DNA from: Blastobasis lacticolella
Lineage: Eukaryota; Arthropoda; Insecta; Lepidoptera; Blastobasidae
Length of the DNA stretch: 64,000 bases
NCBI GenBank assembly: GCA_905147135.1
Contig: LR990053.1
Location: forward strand, 14,396,501 to 14,460,500
Direction: 5' to 3'
The notes below the pieces were generated by a model. That model was not told where the DNA came from. It searched no databases and saw only the letters and a program-made list of their open reading frames with translations. Of this stretch, positions 43,698 through 54,129 are shown in pieces (positions within the stretch are counted from its first letter, which is position 1; each line of letters begins with the position of its first letter). The translations under genes and the position numbers were made by a program.

Positions 43698-46600
43698 GTA
43701 AGTTTAGAAGTCGTAAATTACGACTAAAGTCATAGAGGCTAACCAGGGGCCGGACCGCCTAATTGGAATGCTAACGCTTATAAGTTGACATCTCGGTCGC
43801 TGCGAAATCGAAAATGTTATCGTAAAGAGTTAGGCTGTAGGGTGACAGCTGGGAGTTTTCACCTTCGGGTGAAAACTTTTTCACAAACTGGGCAGCAAAG
43901 TTTTCTCTGTGCGTGTTTAAAACACTGCTCTTATCTGCATTTTACAGGAGAGTTGGCGTTAAGCAGGCGGGTCGGTCATTAAATATGAAGCCAAAACTAT
44001 TGATAGTATGACTCCGAAAGACATGTGATACTGATTCTACTGATGATGATGATCAATTTCTCTTGAACGTGACGTGGTCTAAGTATGTCCCAGCGGCAAT
44101 GTGATGATGTCATGTCATTCATCGACACTATCAGCGTGATAGTGGTGTTCGGCAGATCATACACAAATGAATACCTACCAAAAGTACATTCTGGCTCCAG
44201 TTTGCTTCCGTAGAAACATAATTATGTCAAGACTTTCACTGCTGGATATAAGACCCTGCTGGGAAAAACGTAAATGTACATAGTAGAATGCACTTGAGTT
44301 CCGTAGGAGACCACTGAGCGAACCATGTAATTAAATGGGCTGCAACGTCATCTGGCTACTTACTACGATTGTCGACCCGCCTATGTTTCATTATGTATAC
44401 GGATAAAGCGCCCATTTCTGGATGAGCTTATAGATTCAGAACGCAGTGTTCAGACGTAGACCATGTCTTGATCGACATATAACCACTGTTCCTCATCTAA
44501 CTTGGACTAGTATTAGTTAGTATAACATGGACTTGGATTTTATTTATTTAGGTAATAGACGAGCAGCATTGTTGCTGATGTGTCTATATCACACAGTGTT
44601 GAAAGTCATTTTAAATCAAGTAGAGACAGTTTGTTCGATTTCAACCACTCGTCCAGTCTGTTCTTGAAGGAATTCACTGACACGGCTGTCACAATATTTT
44701 GTGGTAACTTGTTTTACTATATTTTCCCTCACAGGTCGGCACAGTCCTCCTCTACGGAGTGCCGATAGTCTCGCTCGTCATAGAGGGCAACGAACGCCTG
44801 TGCCTGGCCCAGATCTCGAACACGCTACTCAAACAGTTCTCCTACAACGAGATTCACAACCGAAGGGTGGCTCTGGGCATCACATGCGTCCAATGCACGC
44901 CTGTGCAGCTGGAGATACTGAGACGCGCTGGAGCCATGCCGGTGTCTTCGCGGCGGTGTGGTAAGTAGGCATTTTGTAAGATTCATTAACTATTCTTAAG
45001 TTTATTATGAGTATAATTATATATATTTTAACCACCAACTCTGGGACCCAAGCCAAAATCACCTGCTCATGGTCTACCAACTGACGAACGGCCGATGCTC
45101 TGGCAGGGCTCTCAAGGTTGTGCAGCTCTGATTATAGCCGCCGCACGTAACAAGCCAAAATACTTATCATCATCATCTTGGTGTTAAATTCCGGTTGAGC
45201 ACTCGCACGGCACGCGAAGGTCCGGGATCCCCTTTCCTACGCTTCTTGGTTAACTTCACTCGGTCTTCGGCATCCTTGATGGTGAGTTTATTGGCATCCA
45301 TGTCACTGTTCGTCTAGCAATGGCTTTTTGGGCCCGCCTCTCCTTCCATATTATCTTATATCCTCTCTTACATGAGGATGACAATCATGATAATGATGAT
45401 GATGAAAGGGTGTCCCACAGGCATGATAACCCGTCGAGAGGCGGAGAGGCTCTGCAAGTCGTTCCTGGGCGACAACGCGCCGCCGCGCCTGCCCGACGAT
45501 TTTGCTTTCGCCGTACATCATGAGTGCGCATGGGGCTGCCGTGGCGCCTTCCTGCCGGCCAGGTATGGGCAGTTGGCTATTGGTGGTCAACTTGGCGTCA
45601 ATCTGATTTAATTAATTACTTCAACACGTTCGCTTTACACAAGACAATCTTGTTTAAAAACAACTGCAAAGCCGTCGATGAAAAAATATTAACTGGTAAA
45701 GCAATCGTGTTGATAAATTAATTAAATAAGATTGATTCACGAAGTTTTTCACAAAATACGTAAAGTGGCGCTGTGGCTTAGTTGCCGAATCATATTTTCT
45801 GTTAACAGGTTGTTAAACCTTTCCACCCACTAGGCGGGCTGTCTTCCATTTGTCACTGATTGTATAAAACCACTATCACATAGAGTTAGGTAATTCACTG
45901 GCCACTGACCCGAAACAAAAAAAGTTACTATACCTAGATATCTAGGCATTTTAACTTTTAATAGCAACTTCATGCCCGAAACTAACGCCCCACACCCCCT
46001 CAGATACAACTCATCGCGCGCGAAGTGCATAAAATGCGCCTACTGCGGTCTCTTCTTCTCGCCCAACAAATTCATCTTCCACTCGCACCGAGTTGGCCCC
46101 GGTGACAAGTATGTTCAACCTGACGCCGCTAACTTCAACTCCTGGAGGCGTCATATGAAGCTGAGTGGGACTCCGCCGGATGAGGTTGTCCACGCGTGGG
46201 AAGACGTGAAGGCCATGTTCAACGGCGGGACCAGGAAGCGGATGCTGTCGGCTGCAAGGTAAAATGATGAGAGGATTATAATTTTCAAGTCAGAATTTTA
46301 GATTCAATGTTAACATTTTTAATTTTTTTTACTTGATTTTATGATATCTGCCTTTATGACATTATTTTAATATTTTCTTAATTCAATAAGTATTATTATC
46401 ATATCTTGACATATTAGAAAACGTAGATCAATTATGGATATACGCCTGAAAAGATAGGAATTTGGTATAATAGAAACAATTGCATCTCGAACTGCAAAAT
46501 CGTACCCATATTCAATAAAATTTCATTTCATTTCATTGTACTTGGTAGATTGATATTTAAGAACAAGTATATAGGTACTTTGTTTGCGAGTGTACACTGT

Positions 46601-47470
46601 ACAATTTAGTTTAGTATGTAGTAAATGAAGAAGGATGTCATTGCCTAAAGTGCTGAAACATTCAACAATGATTATCGATATAAGTAGAAAGATGAACAAT
46701 TTCAATAAAAACTTTAAACGTGCCATCAAAACCATACCACTCCGCATACCACCACCACCAAAAAATACTCCAACTCTGTGCCCCACCGCAAACAGCCCTA
46801 ATTGTGCCACAGAAGGATGCCCATGCGCAGGCCAGAGCCCGAGGTGGTGGAGAAGCGCGCCAGCCCCGCGCCCGCGCCGCGCCTTGCCGACTACGTTTGG
46901 GGCGCGAGGTTGCCGCTGCCCTACGCCATACCCTGGCTCAAACCCACGCTTTGGACGCCTGGTAAGTCATTTTAATTACAGAGTCTATAACAACAGACTT
47001 TGACATTTGTAATCATCATCTTTAGCGGTCTTTTATAACCCTTTGCGTCCTACAGGTGCGCTCTCGGCATTGAGTAGCGTGGGCATGGAGGAGCCACGCG
47101 CCTTCCGGCCGGTGCCTCGGCGCCTCGACTCGCCTCGCCTCTCGCCGGCCGTCTCGCCTGCTCGCTCACCTGACAGGTAAGTTTATACGCATTTTGACAT
47201 TATATGCTCATATGCAGCAATCTATGAGATCTAGTCTATAACGATTGCAGTTTCCCCAGCAGGTCACCAATTGCCACGTCACCACGGCAAAGTCGGTCGC
47301 CGCTTCGCTCTCCACTTCGCTCGCCGGCCCGCTCGCCGCTTCGTTCGCCGCTTCGCTCGCCAATCCGCTCGCCGATCCGCTCGTCGCCCGCACGCTCGAC
47401 TAAGAGCGATCGAGACAGCGACGAAAGTGTTGATATCGAGACTACAGAGGAAGATCAGCCTAGAGAAGTG
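43605..47470 (+). CDS. fuss: Fussel/SKOR (Corl) family Ski-related transcriptional corepressor, 5' coding part
   Basis: Seven exons (43605-43697, 44735-44960, 45421-45562, 46004-46258, 46813-46961, 47056-47176, 47260-47470) join without a stop into 399 codons, all with GT/AG borders. Residues ~32-120 are the Ski/Sno/Dac homology domain (YGVPIVSL, ERLCLAQISNTLLK, FSYNEIHNRRVALGITCVQC, LEILRRAGAMP, REAERLCKSFLG). Residues ~140-225 are the SMAD4-binding SAND-like domain with zinc ligands in CIKCAYCGLFFS and FIFHSH, then QPDAANFNSWRRHMKL and HAWEDVKAMFNGG. The nearly unbroken match to animal SKOR/Fussel proteins, not to Ski, SnoN or Dachshund, fixes the subfamily. Known family role: nuclear repressor dampening BMP/TGF-beta SMAD signalling in neurons. 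After ~240 the protein is Pro/Ser/Arg-rich with an RSPx repeat, then acidic. The C-terminal coiled-coil part is not in view. The ATG has a good context (CAGCATGG) and lies one base after an acceptor, so a 5' UTR exon is required. Confidence 0.95.
44606..44710 (-). mobile_element. LINE ORF end inside fuss intron 1
   Basis: The minus strand reads KLPQNIVTAVSVNSFKNRLD then EWLKSNKLSLLDLK and stop (44710 down to 44606), the typical last 35 residues of a CR1/jockey-type LINE. Its edge lies only 24 bases upstream of exon 2, so it borders the branch-point region. Confidence 0.75.
44735..44960 (+). CDS. fuss: fuss coding exon 2: core of the Ski/Sno/Dac domain
   Basis: Acceptor TTTTCCCTCACAG, 226 bases, donor GTAAGT. 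Encodes residues 32-106, from VGTVLLYGVPIVSL through AGAMPVSSRRCG (last codon split after its first base). This is the most conserved exon of the family. Confidence 0.95.
45170..45365 (-). mobile_element. RTE-type LINE tail inside fuss intron 2
   Basis: Inverted copy with CATCATCTTGGTGTTAAATT, CTTGGTTAACTTCACTCGG, CATCCTTGATGGTGAGTTTA and GGGCCCGCCTCTCCTTCC, parallel to 29600-29790 and 656-850. It ends about 55 bases before exon 3. Confidence 0.8.
45421..45562 (+). CDS. fuss: fuss coding exon 3: end of Ski/Sno domain, start of SAND-like domain
   Basis: 142 bases, residues 107-153: MITRREAERLCKSFLG, then PPRLPDDFAFAVHHECAWGC and RGAFLPA. The acceptor TGTCCCACAG has an unusually poor pyrimidine tract: GATGATGATGAAAGGG lies just upstream. 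Donor GTATGG. Confidence 0.95.
46004..46258 (+). CDS. fuss: fuss coding exon 4: zinc-binding SMAD4-interaction domain
   Basis: 255 bases, residues 154-238: YNSSRAKCIKCAYCGLFFSP, NKFIFHSHRVGPGDKYVQPD, AANFNSWRRHMKLSG, HAWEDVKAMFNGGTRKRM. Acceptor ACACCCCCTCAG, donor GTAAAA (weaker than the others). The C-x2-C and H-x-H zinc pattern is complete. Confidence 0.95.
46813..46961 (+). CDS. fuss: fuss coding exon 5: proline-rich linker
   Basis: 149 bases, residues 239-288: PEPEVVEKRASPAPAPRLAD and YVWGARLPLPYAIPWLKPTL. Two in-frame acceptors are possible, at 46812 (TGTGCCACAG) and 18 bases later at 46830 (CATGCGCAG). The second would drop six residues. Donor GTAAGT. The WG...PW aromatic stretch may be a conserved short motif; conservation is not tested here. 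Confidence 0.8.
47056..47176 (+). CDS. fuss: fuss coding exon 6: Ser-Pro-rich region
   Basis: 121 bases after the acceptor TTTGCGTCCTACAG, preceded by an intron of only 94 bases. Encodes GALSALSSVGMEEPRAFRPV then PRRLDSPRLSPAVSPARSPD, with four Ser-Pro steps. Donor GTAAGT. Confidence 0.85.
47260..47470 (+). CDS. fuss: fuss coding exon 7: Arg-Ser-Pro-x tandem repeat and acidic tail
   Basis: Intron of 83 bases, then a tandem acceptor CCCCAGCAG: exon start at 47260 or three bases later at 47263, both in frame (a third AG, at 47250, is also in frame). The exon holds seven consecutive 12-bp units coding RSPL, RSPL, RSPA, RSPL, RSPL, RSPI, RSPI (47294-47377), followed by RSSPARSTKSDRDSDESV and an acidic end DIETTEEDQPREV. 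It ends in phase 0 at donor GTGAGT (47471), so more exons must follow. Confidence 0.85.
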
Positions 47471-49079
47471 GTGAGTAGTTCTTGATACTTGCAGTTTTAT
47501 TTGTATCTTTTGCTTGAGTTTTCACGTGTAAACGTCAGGAATCATCGTACCTACAGACGGGTTAAGCCGGGCCATGTTCGTCGACGAAAGCTAGCAAAAC
47601 TAGAGAATCCAGAGGGCCTCTAGATTAGCCGTCTTTATTGACCGAGCAGCGCGGGCACGGGCTCCGCCCCATCGGCCTGCAAACCTATCCCGAAGACAAG
47701 GAGGAATAAGGCCGTCAGTCAGATACATAGAAAAAAAATTGCTATCGGACCTAAAGTTGTGTCGTGGACACAAGGAAATGATGCTCTCTGTGGAAGTGAG
47801 CCAATTATTCTTTAATTGTGATAGAGATTAAAAAAATAGCGGACATCCCGCCAAAACAAACAATTTCGTTTTAATATTTTATAGAATTTTAAAGGGCGCC
47901 GATCTGTCCTTTTGCCTAGGGCGCCAGGATTGCTCAGGCTGGCACTGCCGGTGGTGGAACTATGTAAATTGGTCCATGAGGAGTCCACCTGGGTCGGTAC
48001 TATATTATCCTTACATTGACAAGTATCTGTGAGTCTTCATTGCTGATACTTAAAACTAAGCGCAGAAATGTAGATATTATGAACGTCAGTTACTGTTAGG
48101 TAACATCATAGTAGTCTGTCTGCCCGTTTGTCACTCATTAAGGCACATACAATATCTTATATAAACGCTCAACACCGATGTACGTACCAAACCGACCGCC
48201 TCGTCGGTCGAGCACTGAATTTAGCCTAAAAGCTTTCAAAAAGAGATATATTGCAATTTATTATCTTATCGGCTTAACAACTATAAAAACACAAATGAAA
48301 AGTGCTTAACCCGTACAATTTCAAGTGGGTTTTGTTGCCATTGTAATCCAAACAATGATTTACCGATCCACATCATGTTTTTCCGACCGAGCGAATCGCG
48401 GACCCCCAATACCCACAGAGCATTCACTAAATCCACTTTCCTATTATCCAAATAAGTTAAACCTCTTCTAATAAAATGTTAGAAAACGCAATAATACCTG
48501 AGTATTGAGTCAATCGTATTATCTACTCCACGAGGCCAAGTTACTTCGACCCGTGGCCGGGGTAACGGTGGCTAAATTCTAGTATTGAGAAGGACTTTGT
48601 TCGAAGCATCGGGGGTCTTCTAAGGCTGGTCGGTTCAGAGCTCAGCTCAGGGCATTCGAAGCAAACGGAGCTCAAGTTGGATCCAATTTAAAAAGTTGTA
48701 AGAGGAAAATTTTTCCAATCACAGTGCTGCTTGGAAGCTAAGCAATAGACGATTAGATTTTTACGAGTTCTGTGGAGAATGCAGTTTGCGATAAAATATT
48801 CATTGATTTATTACTCGATCAAGGCGAGTTTTGCAAGTAGGTATGTCAATCGACATGTAACTTTGGCTTCTATACACGTTCGGCGCCATTACGTATAGGT
48901 AGAATTAGATTGAAACATTTTATTGTAAATTTCTACTTAGGTAAGTACCGTATTCATATTACTCATATACTCGTAGGCTTGTTGTAGCCTAGTCGTCGTA
49001 GAACGGCGTAGCGGCGTACAACTTTAATAAGATAGGTGACTTATTTATTGCGTATGATAAGTACGACAAATATTTCGGA
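47471..49079. other. Non-coding DNA after the last visible fuss exon
   Basis: Presumed intron. A short frame at about 47640-47710 reads HGLRPIGLQTYPEDKEE and stops, but no good acceptor precedes it. The rest is AT-rich. 48990-49025 has CGTAG-rich steps like 23515-23600. Confidence 0.4.
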
Positions 49080-49185
49080 GGAGTCTGAAAAGGCACAGAA
49101 CCGGCCTATGTCGAGGTATCTGAGCGTGGCTTATGCCTAGCAGTGTGTATCTTTCCACTGATATGAGGATGATAATTAATTGTTA
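49080..49185 (+). mobile_element. RTE tail, decayed
   Basis: GGCACAGAACCGGCCTATG, GAGGTATCTGAGCGTGGCTT and CTGATATGAGGATGATAA parallel 20506-20585. Confidence 0.5.
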
Positions 49186-49379
49186 AGTGTGTTCTATTTA
49201 TACCTACCTACTTCGTAAGATAACGATAATTTAATATGACTCAAAATTCGTTATTGCCATCGATTTCTAATGTCGATAAAGGACACATCAACATCATTTC
49301 CACCTAAATCAAAACAGGTTCTCAGGGACATAATTATCCAGAACATTAGTAATTAATGCATTGATTAATTTAATTCAGT

Positions 49380-49800
49380 TCGGAACACCGGCCATTTGCG
49401 TGCAGGCGGCGTCCGCCCGCCGGCCGCCTCCCGCGAGAGGTTTCCCGCCAATTTGAATCAAAATGGCGGCCGTGGCTCCGCTTTTGCACGTCGTAAACTC
49501 TGTAATTACTCTCGGAACGAATCCAAATGAACTCCATTTCGGGTTTAAATAAGGGAAAATGTTTAATTTAGTATGGATTCGTATCGAGGACCAATTAATT
49601 GGGGATTTTCCTGTCTGAAAGCGACGTGTTTTGGACTTGCCGCTTGCCGCCGGCGCCGGGCTTGTTTGACCGTTGAATAAGACGTGTTTGAAAAGCCCCT
49701 TTGAACGGTGTTGAATGCTCTCTCTCTCAAAGGCGCAAATCCGTCTGACGCCTTAAATAATTAAGCGGCAGGTTCAATGTTGCCGTCGCCTTACAACTAA
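49380..49800. other. GC-rich unique non-coding block
   Basis: Very GC-rich at 49385-49490 (GGCGTCCGCCCGCCGGCCGC, AAAATGGCGGCCGTGG) and again at 49620-49670. There is no sustained ORF in any frame and no repeat match in the window. Candidate conserved regulatory element in a fuss intron or 3' flank; a missed exon is less likely because in-frame stops occur soon after each AG. Confidence 0.4.
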
Positions 49801-50084
49801 AGACCTACAACACGATGTTGTTCAGTATTTGCTCCAATTAATATTAATTGGTGAAGTCGCTAGTAGCGTCTACGAAAAAGTATATTTTTTTAAAGTATTA
49901 AAAATGTATAATAATAAATAAGGTAGATCTACCTCTATCTTAATTATTACTTTCTTGACCTGCTAGCTCTTCTGTTTCCTCTAATAAAAGAGAGATAATT
50001 AAAAAGTCTCCGATTGTTCATAATGATTAGTCCGATTAGTCGCCACAACCAGATCGAGCCGCTTAAGTTCAACCTTTATAATGC
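49801..50084. other. AT-rich non-coding DNA
   Basis: Nothing recognised. Confidence 0.3.
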
Positions 50085-50262
50085 GTACGGCCAAGGAATG
50101 GAATGCGTTACCTGCGAATGTGTTCCCTGATCATTATAATCTAGACGTATTCAAGGCTAGAGTGAATATGCTGTTCCTAGACAGGCATGCTCCATCATCG
50201 GCCGCATCGTCACTTACCATTAGGTGAGGTGGCAATCACATACCTGGTCACATAATCAAAAA
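50085..50262 (+). mobile_element. LINE ORF C-terminus (second LINE family)
   Basis: Plus strand: [20 protein letters not shown] then [20 protein letters not shown], the end of the ORF, and a tail ACATACCTGGTCACATAATC. Inverted relatives at 36470-36860 and 37435-37612. Confidence 0.7.
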
Positions 50263-50307
50263 AAAATTTGGGTAGATATTAAATTTATTAAAAAAATTGC
50301 ACACTCA

Positions 50308-50660
50308 AATCAGTTTTAAGAGAGGTAGGGCTTAGCGGGGTGTCCCGTTCGAATTGGAGCCGCCAGACTGGGGAAGTACCTCCACCTTACAGAATACCGC
50401 AGCTGAACAATACTGTTTTAAATAGTGTTGTGTTTCTGCCGGTGAATAAGGTCTCCAATGCTCCATAGGGTGGGGATTTGGGGGACCGTGGCTTTGGCAG
50501 TGGAAGGGCATTTGCCTTTTTGCTGCCAGAGCAACGTGTTATAGAGGTGAGCAACACATTGGCGATACTCTTGGTGTTGCTAATGTCTATAGGCAACGGT
50601 GACCACTTCCCATCAGGTGGCCCGCTTGCCTGTTTGCCTAGAGTATGTCATAAAAAAGTG
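50308..50660 (+). mobile_element. Family D retroposon, copy 2, full length
   Basis: Starts TAAGAGAGGTAGGGCTTAGC and ends AGAGTATGTCATAAAAAAG. The B-box-like CCGTTCGAATTGGAGCC is near the start. The 3' 120 bp code SIGNGDHFPSGGPLACLPRV. Closely matches 6035 and 61204 along the whole length. Confidence 0.8.
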
Positions 50661-51064
50661 TTTGATGATTAGGTAGCACAGGACCATGAACAGCCAAAGT
50701 GCCGTCGTCCGCCGACGTCATTCAACGTAAACACGTACTTAACGTTATCGCGAACGCGAATTCCAAGGCGAAGGCTGTTAAATAAAAGAGGCGTTCGATC
50801 CAATGATCGGTTTGACGTAGTAATTAACGCGGGGAGTGGTGGTAATCCCTTCAAACGGTAGGGTTGCCTCGGCTACGCGTAATCGTTTAATGGGAGGGTG
50901 GGCCGTGTTTTGAATGAGGTGGTGACGTCATTGATGACTGCGTATTTGTGTGGGAGTAGCAGATGAGTGCCGTAATGACTTATGAAACAGCGACTTCCTC
51001 GGCGTCTTACGTGGATCAATTGTATCTAGAGCTGAAGTTTTTTGTTCTTAGTCGTATCACTTTT
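50661..51064. other. Non-coding DNA, nothing recognised
   Basis: GC-moderate unique sequence (50700-50960) without a supported ORF. Confidence 0.35.
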
Positions 51065-51160
51065 TTATAGCCTAAGGAGGCACAAGGACGGACGGTTCGC
51101 CTGATGGAAAGCTGCTACCATCGTCCATGATATCTGCAACCTAAGGGAAGCGGATAAACC
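51065..51160 (-). mobile_element. LINE 3'-tail fragment
   Basis: Inverted: TTTTATAGCCTAAGGAGGCA, GGTTCGCCTGATGGAAAGC, CCATCGTCCATGATATCTGC, like 32137-32205. Confidence 0.6.
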
Positions 51161-52194
51161 CCATAGTTATAGTAGAACTTATTACTAAGTTCATTATGGC
51201 CTGTATTTTAAATACTTACAAATTATTTATGTCCCCTGATTCTCAAGCTAAGTGAAACTTGTGTTATGAGAATCAGTGGTTCCACACTGTGTCTGCCACA
51301 ATATTTTGCAAACTGACATTATGCCTGTTCTTATGTACATTATAAAACAAACAAAGAGAAAATTAAAAAAAGCAAATAGTGCAAAGGAAAAATTTCTTTC
51401 CACATCTTGCACGTGCGCGGTAAGAAGACTCGCGATGCCCGTACGTCAGTTGAACCCTGGCTTTTAGATGGTGTGGATGAAATCTATCCCACTCCTAGCT
51501 AGTGGTCGTGGTCATTGCTGGTTGATAGTCCTTTTCACCACTCGTCGTCATTCTTCTATGATGACTGCTTTTCTTGTGCATTTGTGAAGGGGCCTATCTA
51601 AAGTCTTCCTGATTGTTTCTATTGCCGCGGTGGAGATCTGCCGCCTGTTAGGGTGCCCTCTATATCTATGGTCACTTCATTAATTGATGAAAGTAGAGCC
51701 CTTATCGCTGATAGTCTAGCGATGGTATGATTCAAGCCCTGTCAATGCAAATTAAAATAGCCGGTAGTATCTTCTCTTTCGTTTAATTATGTCTATATTC
51801 CTCTTACGGGTTAGTCATCCTATGAAATTGATACCGATGCTTATGTATCGCCTTCATAGCCACAGTTTGAAAATTCACATGTGTTTTGAGTCTGCTGCTA
51901 GATAAATGCAACGTATCGGAGATTTTGTTACCTGGCTTTTATTTTTTATTGTGTGTTAAATACATACGTATAGTAATAATTTTGTTCATTCTCGAGAAAA
52001 AAATTCTCGGTATGTCATCATGAGAAGTGACTTTAGTAACTACACCTAGTATAGCATTCTTATAAGCTACGACCGCTCAAAAACAATGATCATCTCCAAA
52101 TTGTAAAGCTTGGACTTTTTATTTATGTCCATCATGAACGGAGGCAAAGAATTTAAAAAAGTGACGACTCAGTCTAGAACTATTCCATTTTTTT
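51161..52194. other. Non-coding DNA with old LINE scraps
   Basis: 51440-51500 resembles the end of the LINE motif at 31510-31565. No gene. 51990-52010 holds a short CTCGAGAA...TTCTCG inverted pair. Confidence 0.35.
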
Positions 52195-52335
52195 TATGTT
52201 GTACGGTAGACAAACAAGCAAGCGGGCCACCTGATAGAAAGTGGTAACCGCAACACCAGGGGCTAATGCGTTGCCCGCCTCTGAAGAGACCTCTAATATA
52301 CCTCTTGAGCGATTCCATGCCTTTATTTTGCCACT
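52195..52335 (-). mobile_element. LINE 3'-tail and ORF end
   Basis: Inverted: TATGTTGTACGGTAGACAAA, AAGCGGGCCACCTGATAGAA, GCGTTGCCCGCCTCTGAAG, CCTCTAATATACCTCTTGAG, matching 33395-33520. A sister tail scrap follows at 52400-52450 (CAGGCAGGCCGTAAGCTTTT, plus strand). Confidence 0.65.
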
Positions 52336-54129
52336 AAATCAGTAGACTCTTTAATAGTTCATAAGGGGTTTAAAAGAGTTCCACATTGACGACAGTTCGG
52401 TATCAGGCAGGCCGTAAGCTTTTCACTGACACCTTAGTGGTATAAAAATACCTACCTATACAAATAAAATATGATTTTACTGTTGCGAAGTACATGGTGA
52501 GAGAACGGAAAGGGATTGCGCTTAATCCTGTGTATTAGCTTGCACAGTTTCGGCACCGTTAAATTTATATACAAACATTATTAATACGTTTTCCAGATAA
52601 TTGAATGAGAGCATTTAGTCATTAGGCTAAAACCATATCTAGACCGAGACTTAGTCCCGGAATCGGCTTAGTGGCCGCGGGGGCCATCCAGTTATTAAAT
52701 CAATTGAGGGTAGTTTGACAGCCGATTTATATAGGTACCTACAAAGCTTTGACAAGGATTATAGCGAGCACGGAGCTCGAAAAGTTTGTTAGGTACCTTG
52801 GCGCAAAATTTTTTTTCGATCTCTTTGGCGCGAGCTTGCTTAGCTTTGTGTTGTAGGCGACCTTTTAATTTTTCTCTGACCTATTGAATTGGCGGAGTAG
52901 TTGTTTTGGGGTTGATCTATCTATAATTATTTTTATAGAACTTGAAATTCATTATTCTCATGTTTTTCAAAGCCTTGTTCTTGGATTGTCGTCACGATCA
53001 TAAAGAAGTACCTACAGTGAGTTCTGACGAAGGTTTTGCTGAAAAGTAATCTCTAGCTACCATAGATTTAACATAGGCGAGGAACTTCTCGGTTAAGGAA
53101 TAAGTTATTTATTTTTATTGCCATCGTGTAGATGTTTTCGATCCGCGCAAAGGCTTTCGGTGTCACAGACTTCAAATACTGCCAGTCTTACTGGTTTGGC
53201 TTACTGATCCTTTGTAACAAGTGCACTCAGAGAATTTTCTATACGCTGCCAAAGGAATTGACAATGAAATATTGGTCCTTATGTGCCTTCGGCAAGGGAC
53301 AACATATGATGAACCACTGCGATGTTCGATCTGGAGGACCTCTTCCATCAACTGGGACCAACTCCTTAACATACCTTCCGAGTGATTAATATCCAAACCA
53401 ACAAACTAACATACACCTCTCTTTATAACATAAACTTTAATAAAAACTTTATATCAAGTATTGTGATCTGAAACGTGTAGGAAACTTTAAAAAAATGCTA
53501 GACTCAGGTCCAGCTAATATCATTTTTATTACAAATTTTATTTCGGATAACAATGTTGATCCATAAATTATGTTAGTAACCTCTTATAGACTTTGCTAGT
53601 AGATATTATAATTATATTTTGCATTTTTTAAACAAAAAGACTAAATATTGCTTTGAGGTTATGGCGTCGTTATCACTGTTTATGGGTATGTTTCTAAGGG
53701 AAAATTGTTCAGTTTCATGGGTAGAATATGAGGTTTCAATTATTGCTAGCGGTCTTTTTACACCCTGTACAATTTAATTATTTTGTCATCCTCGAGCGAT
53801 GCTATACTGCACCTGCTTTCTTTTTCCATGATCTGCATAAAGGCCTACTTATATTTTTGACAATTAAACCTGTGGCCGTATCAACCCTAGCGCCGTAGGC
53901 AAACTGAGGCGGGGCGCAAACAGCGCCCGTTGGCGCGCCATCTAATAAATTAAACTGGCGAGCGTATCTTGTGTCGTTTAATGCGCCCTCCGGCTTGTTA
54001 GCTTACCTACGCCTCGTTTGGGTAATACTCCCAAACAGGAGTGGTAACGGGCATTGGTATTTTGTAATACCTAACCTAGTAGCCCGATATTCCGATACAG
54101 TTACAAGCATCATGTGGTCTAATTCTTGC
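52336..54129. other. Non-coding DNA, nothing recognised
   Basis: Two overlapping ORFs on opposite strands at 53132-53396 have no domain or splice context. 53880-53970 is a small GC-rich block. No gene supported. Confidence 0.35.

Noticed and set aside
47208..47393. Antisense ORF rich in Ala/Ser/Glu opposite fuss exon 7
   Set aside because: Shadow of the RSPx repeat; the plus-strand frame is fixed by splice phases.
47640..47710. Possible terminal fuss exon (frame reading HGLRPIGLQTYPEDKEE then stop)
   Set aside because: No acceptor with a pyrimidine tract precedes it, and the peptide does not resemble the expected coiled-coil region.
49417..49531. Possible GC-rich coding exon after GTGCAG
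   Set aside because: The frames run to stops within 20-45 codons, and low-complexity GC sequence explains the opening. Better treated as a non-coding GC island.
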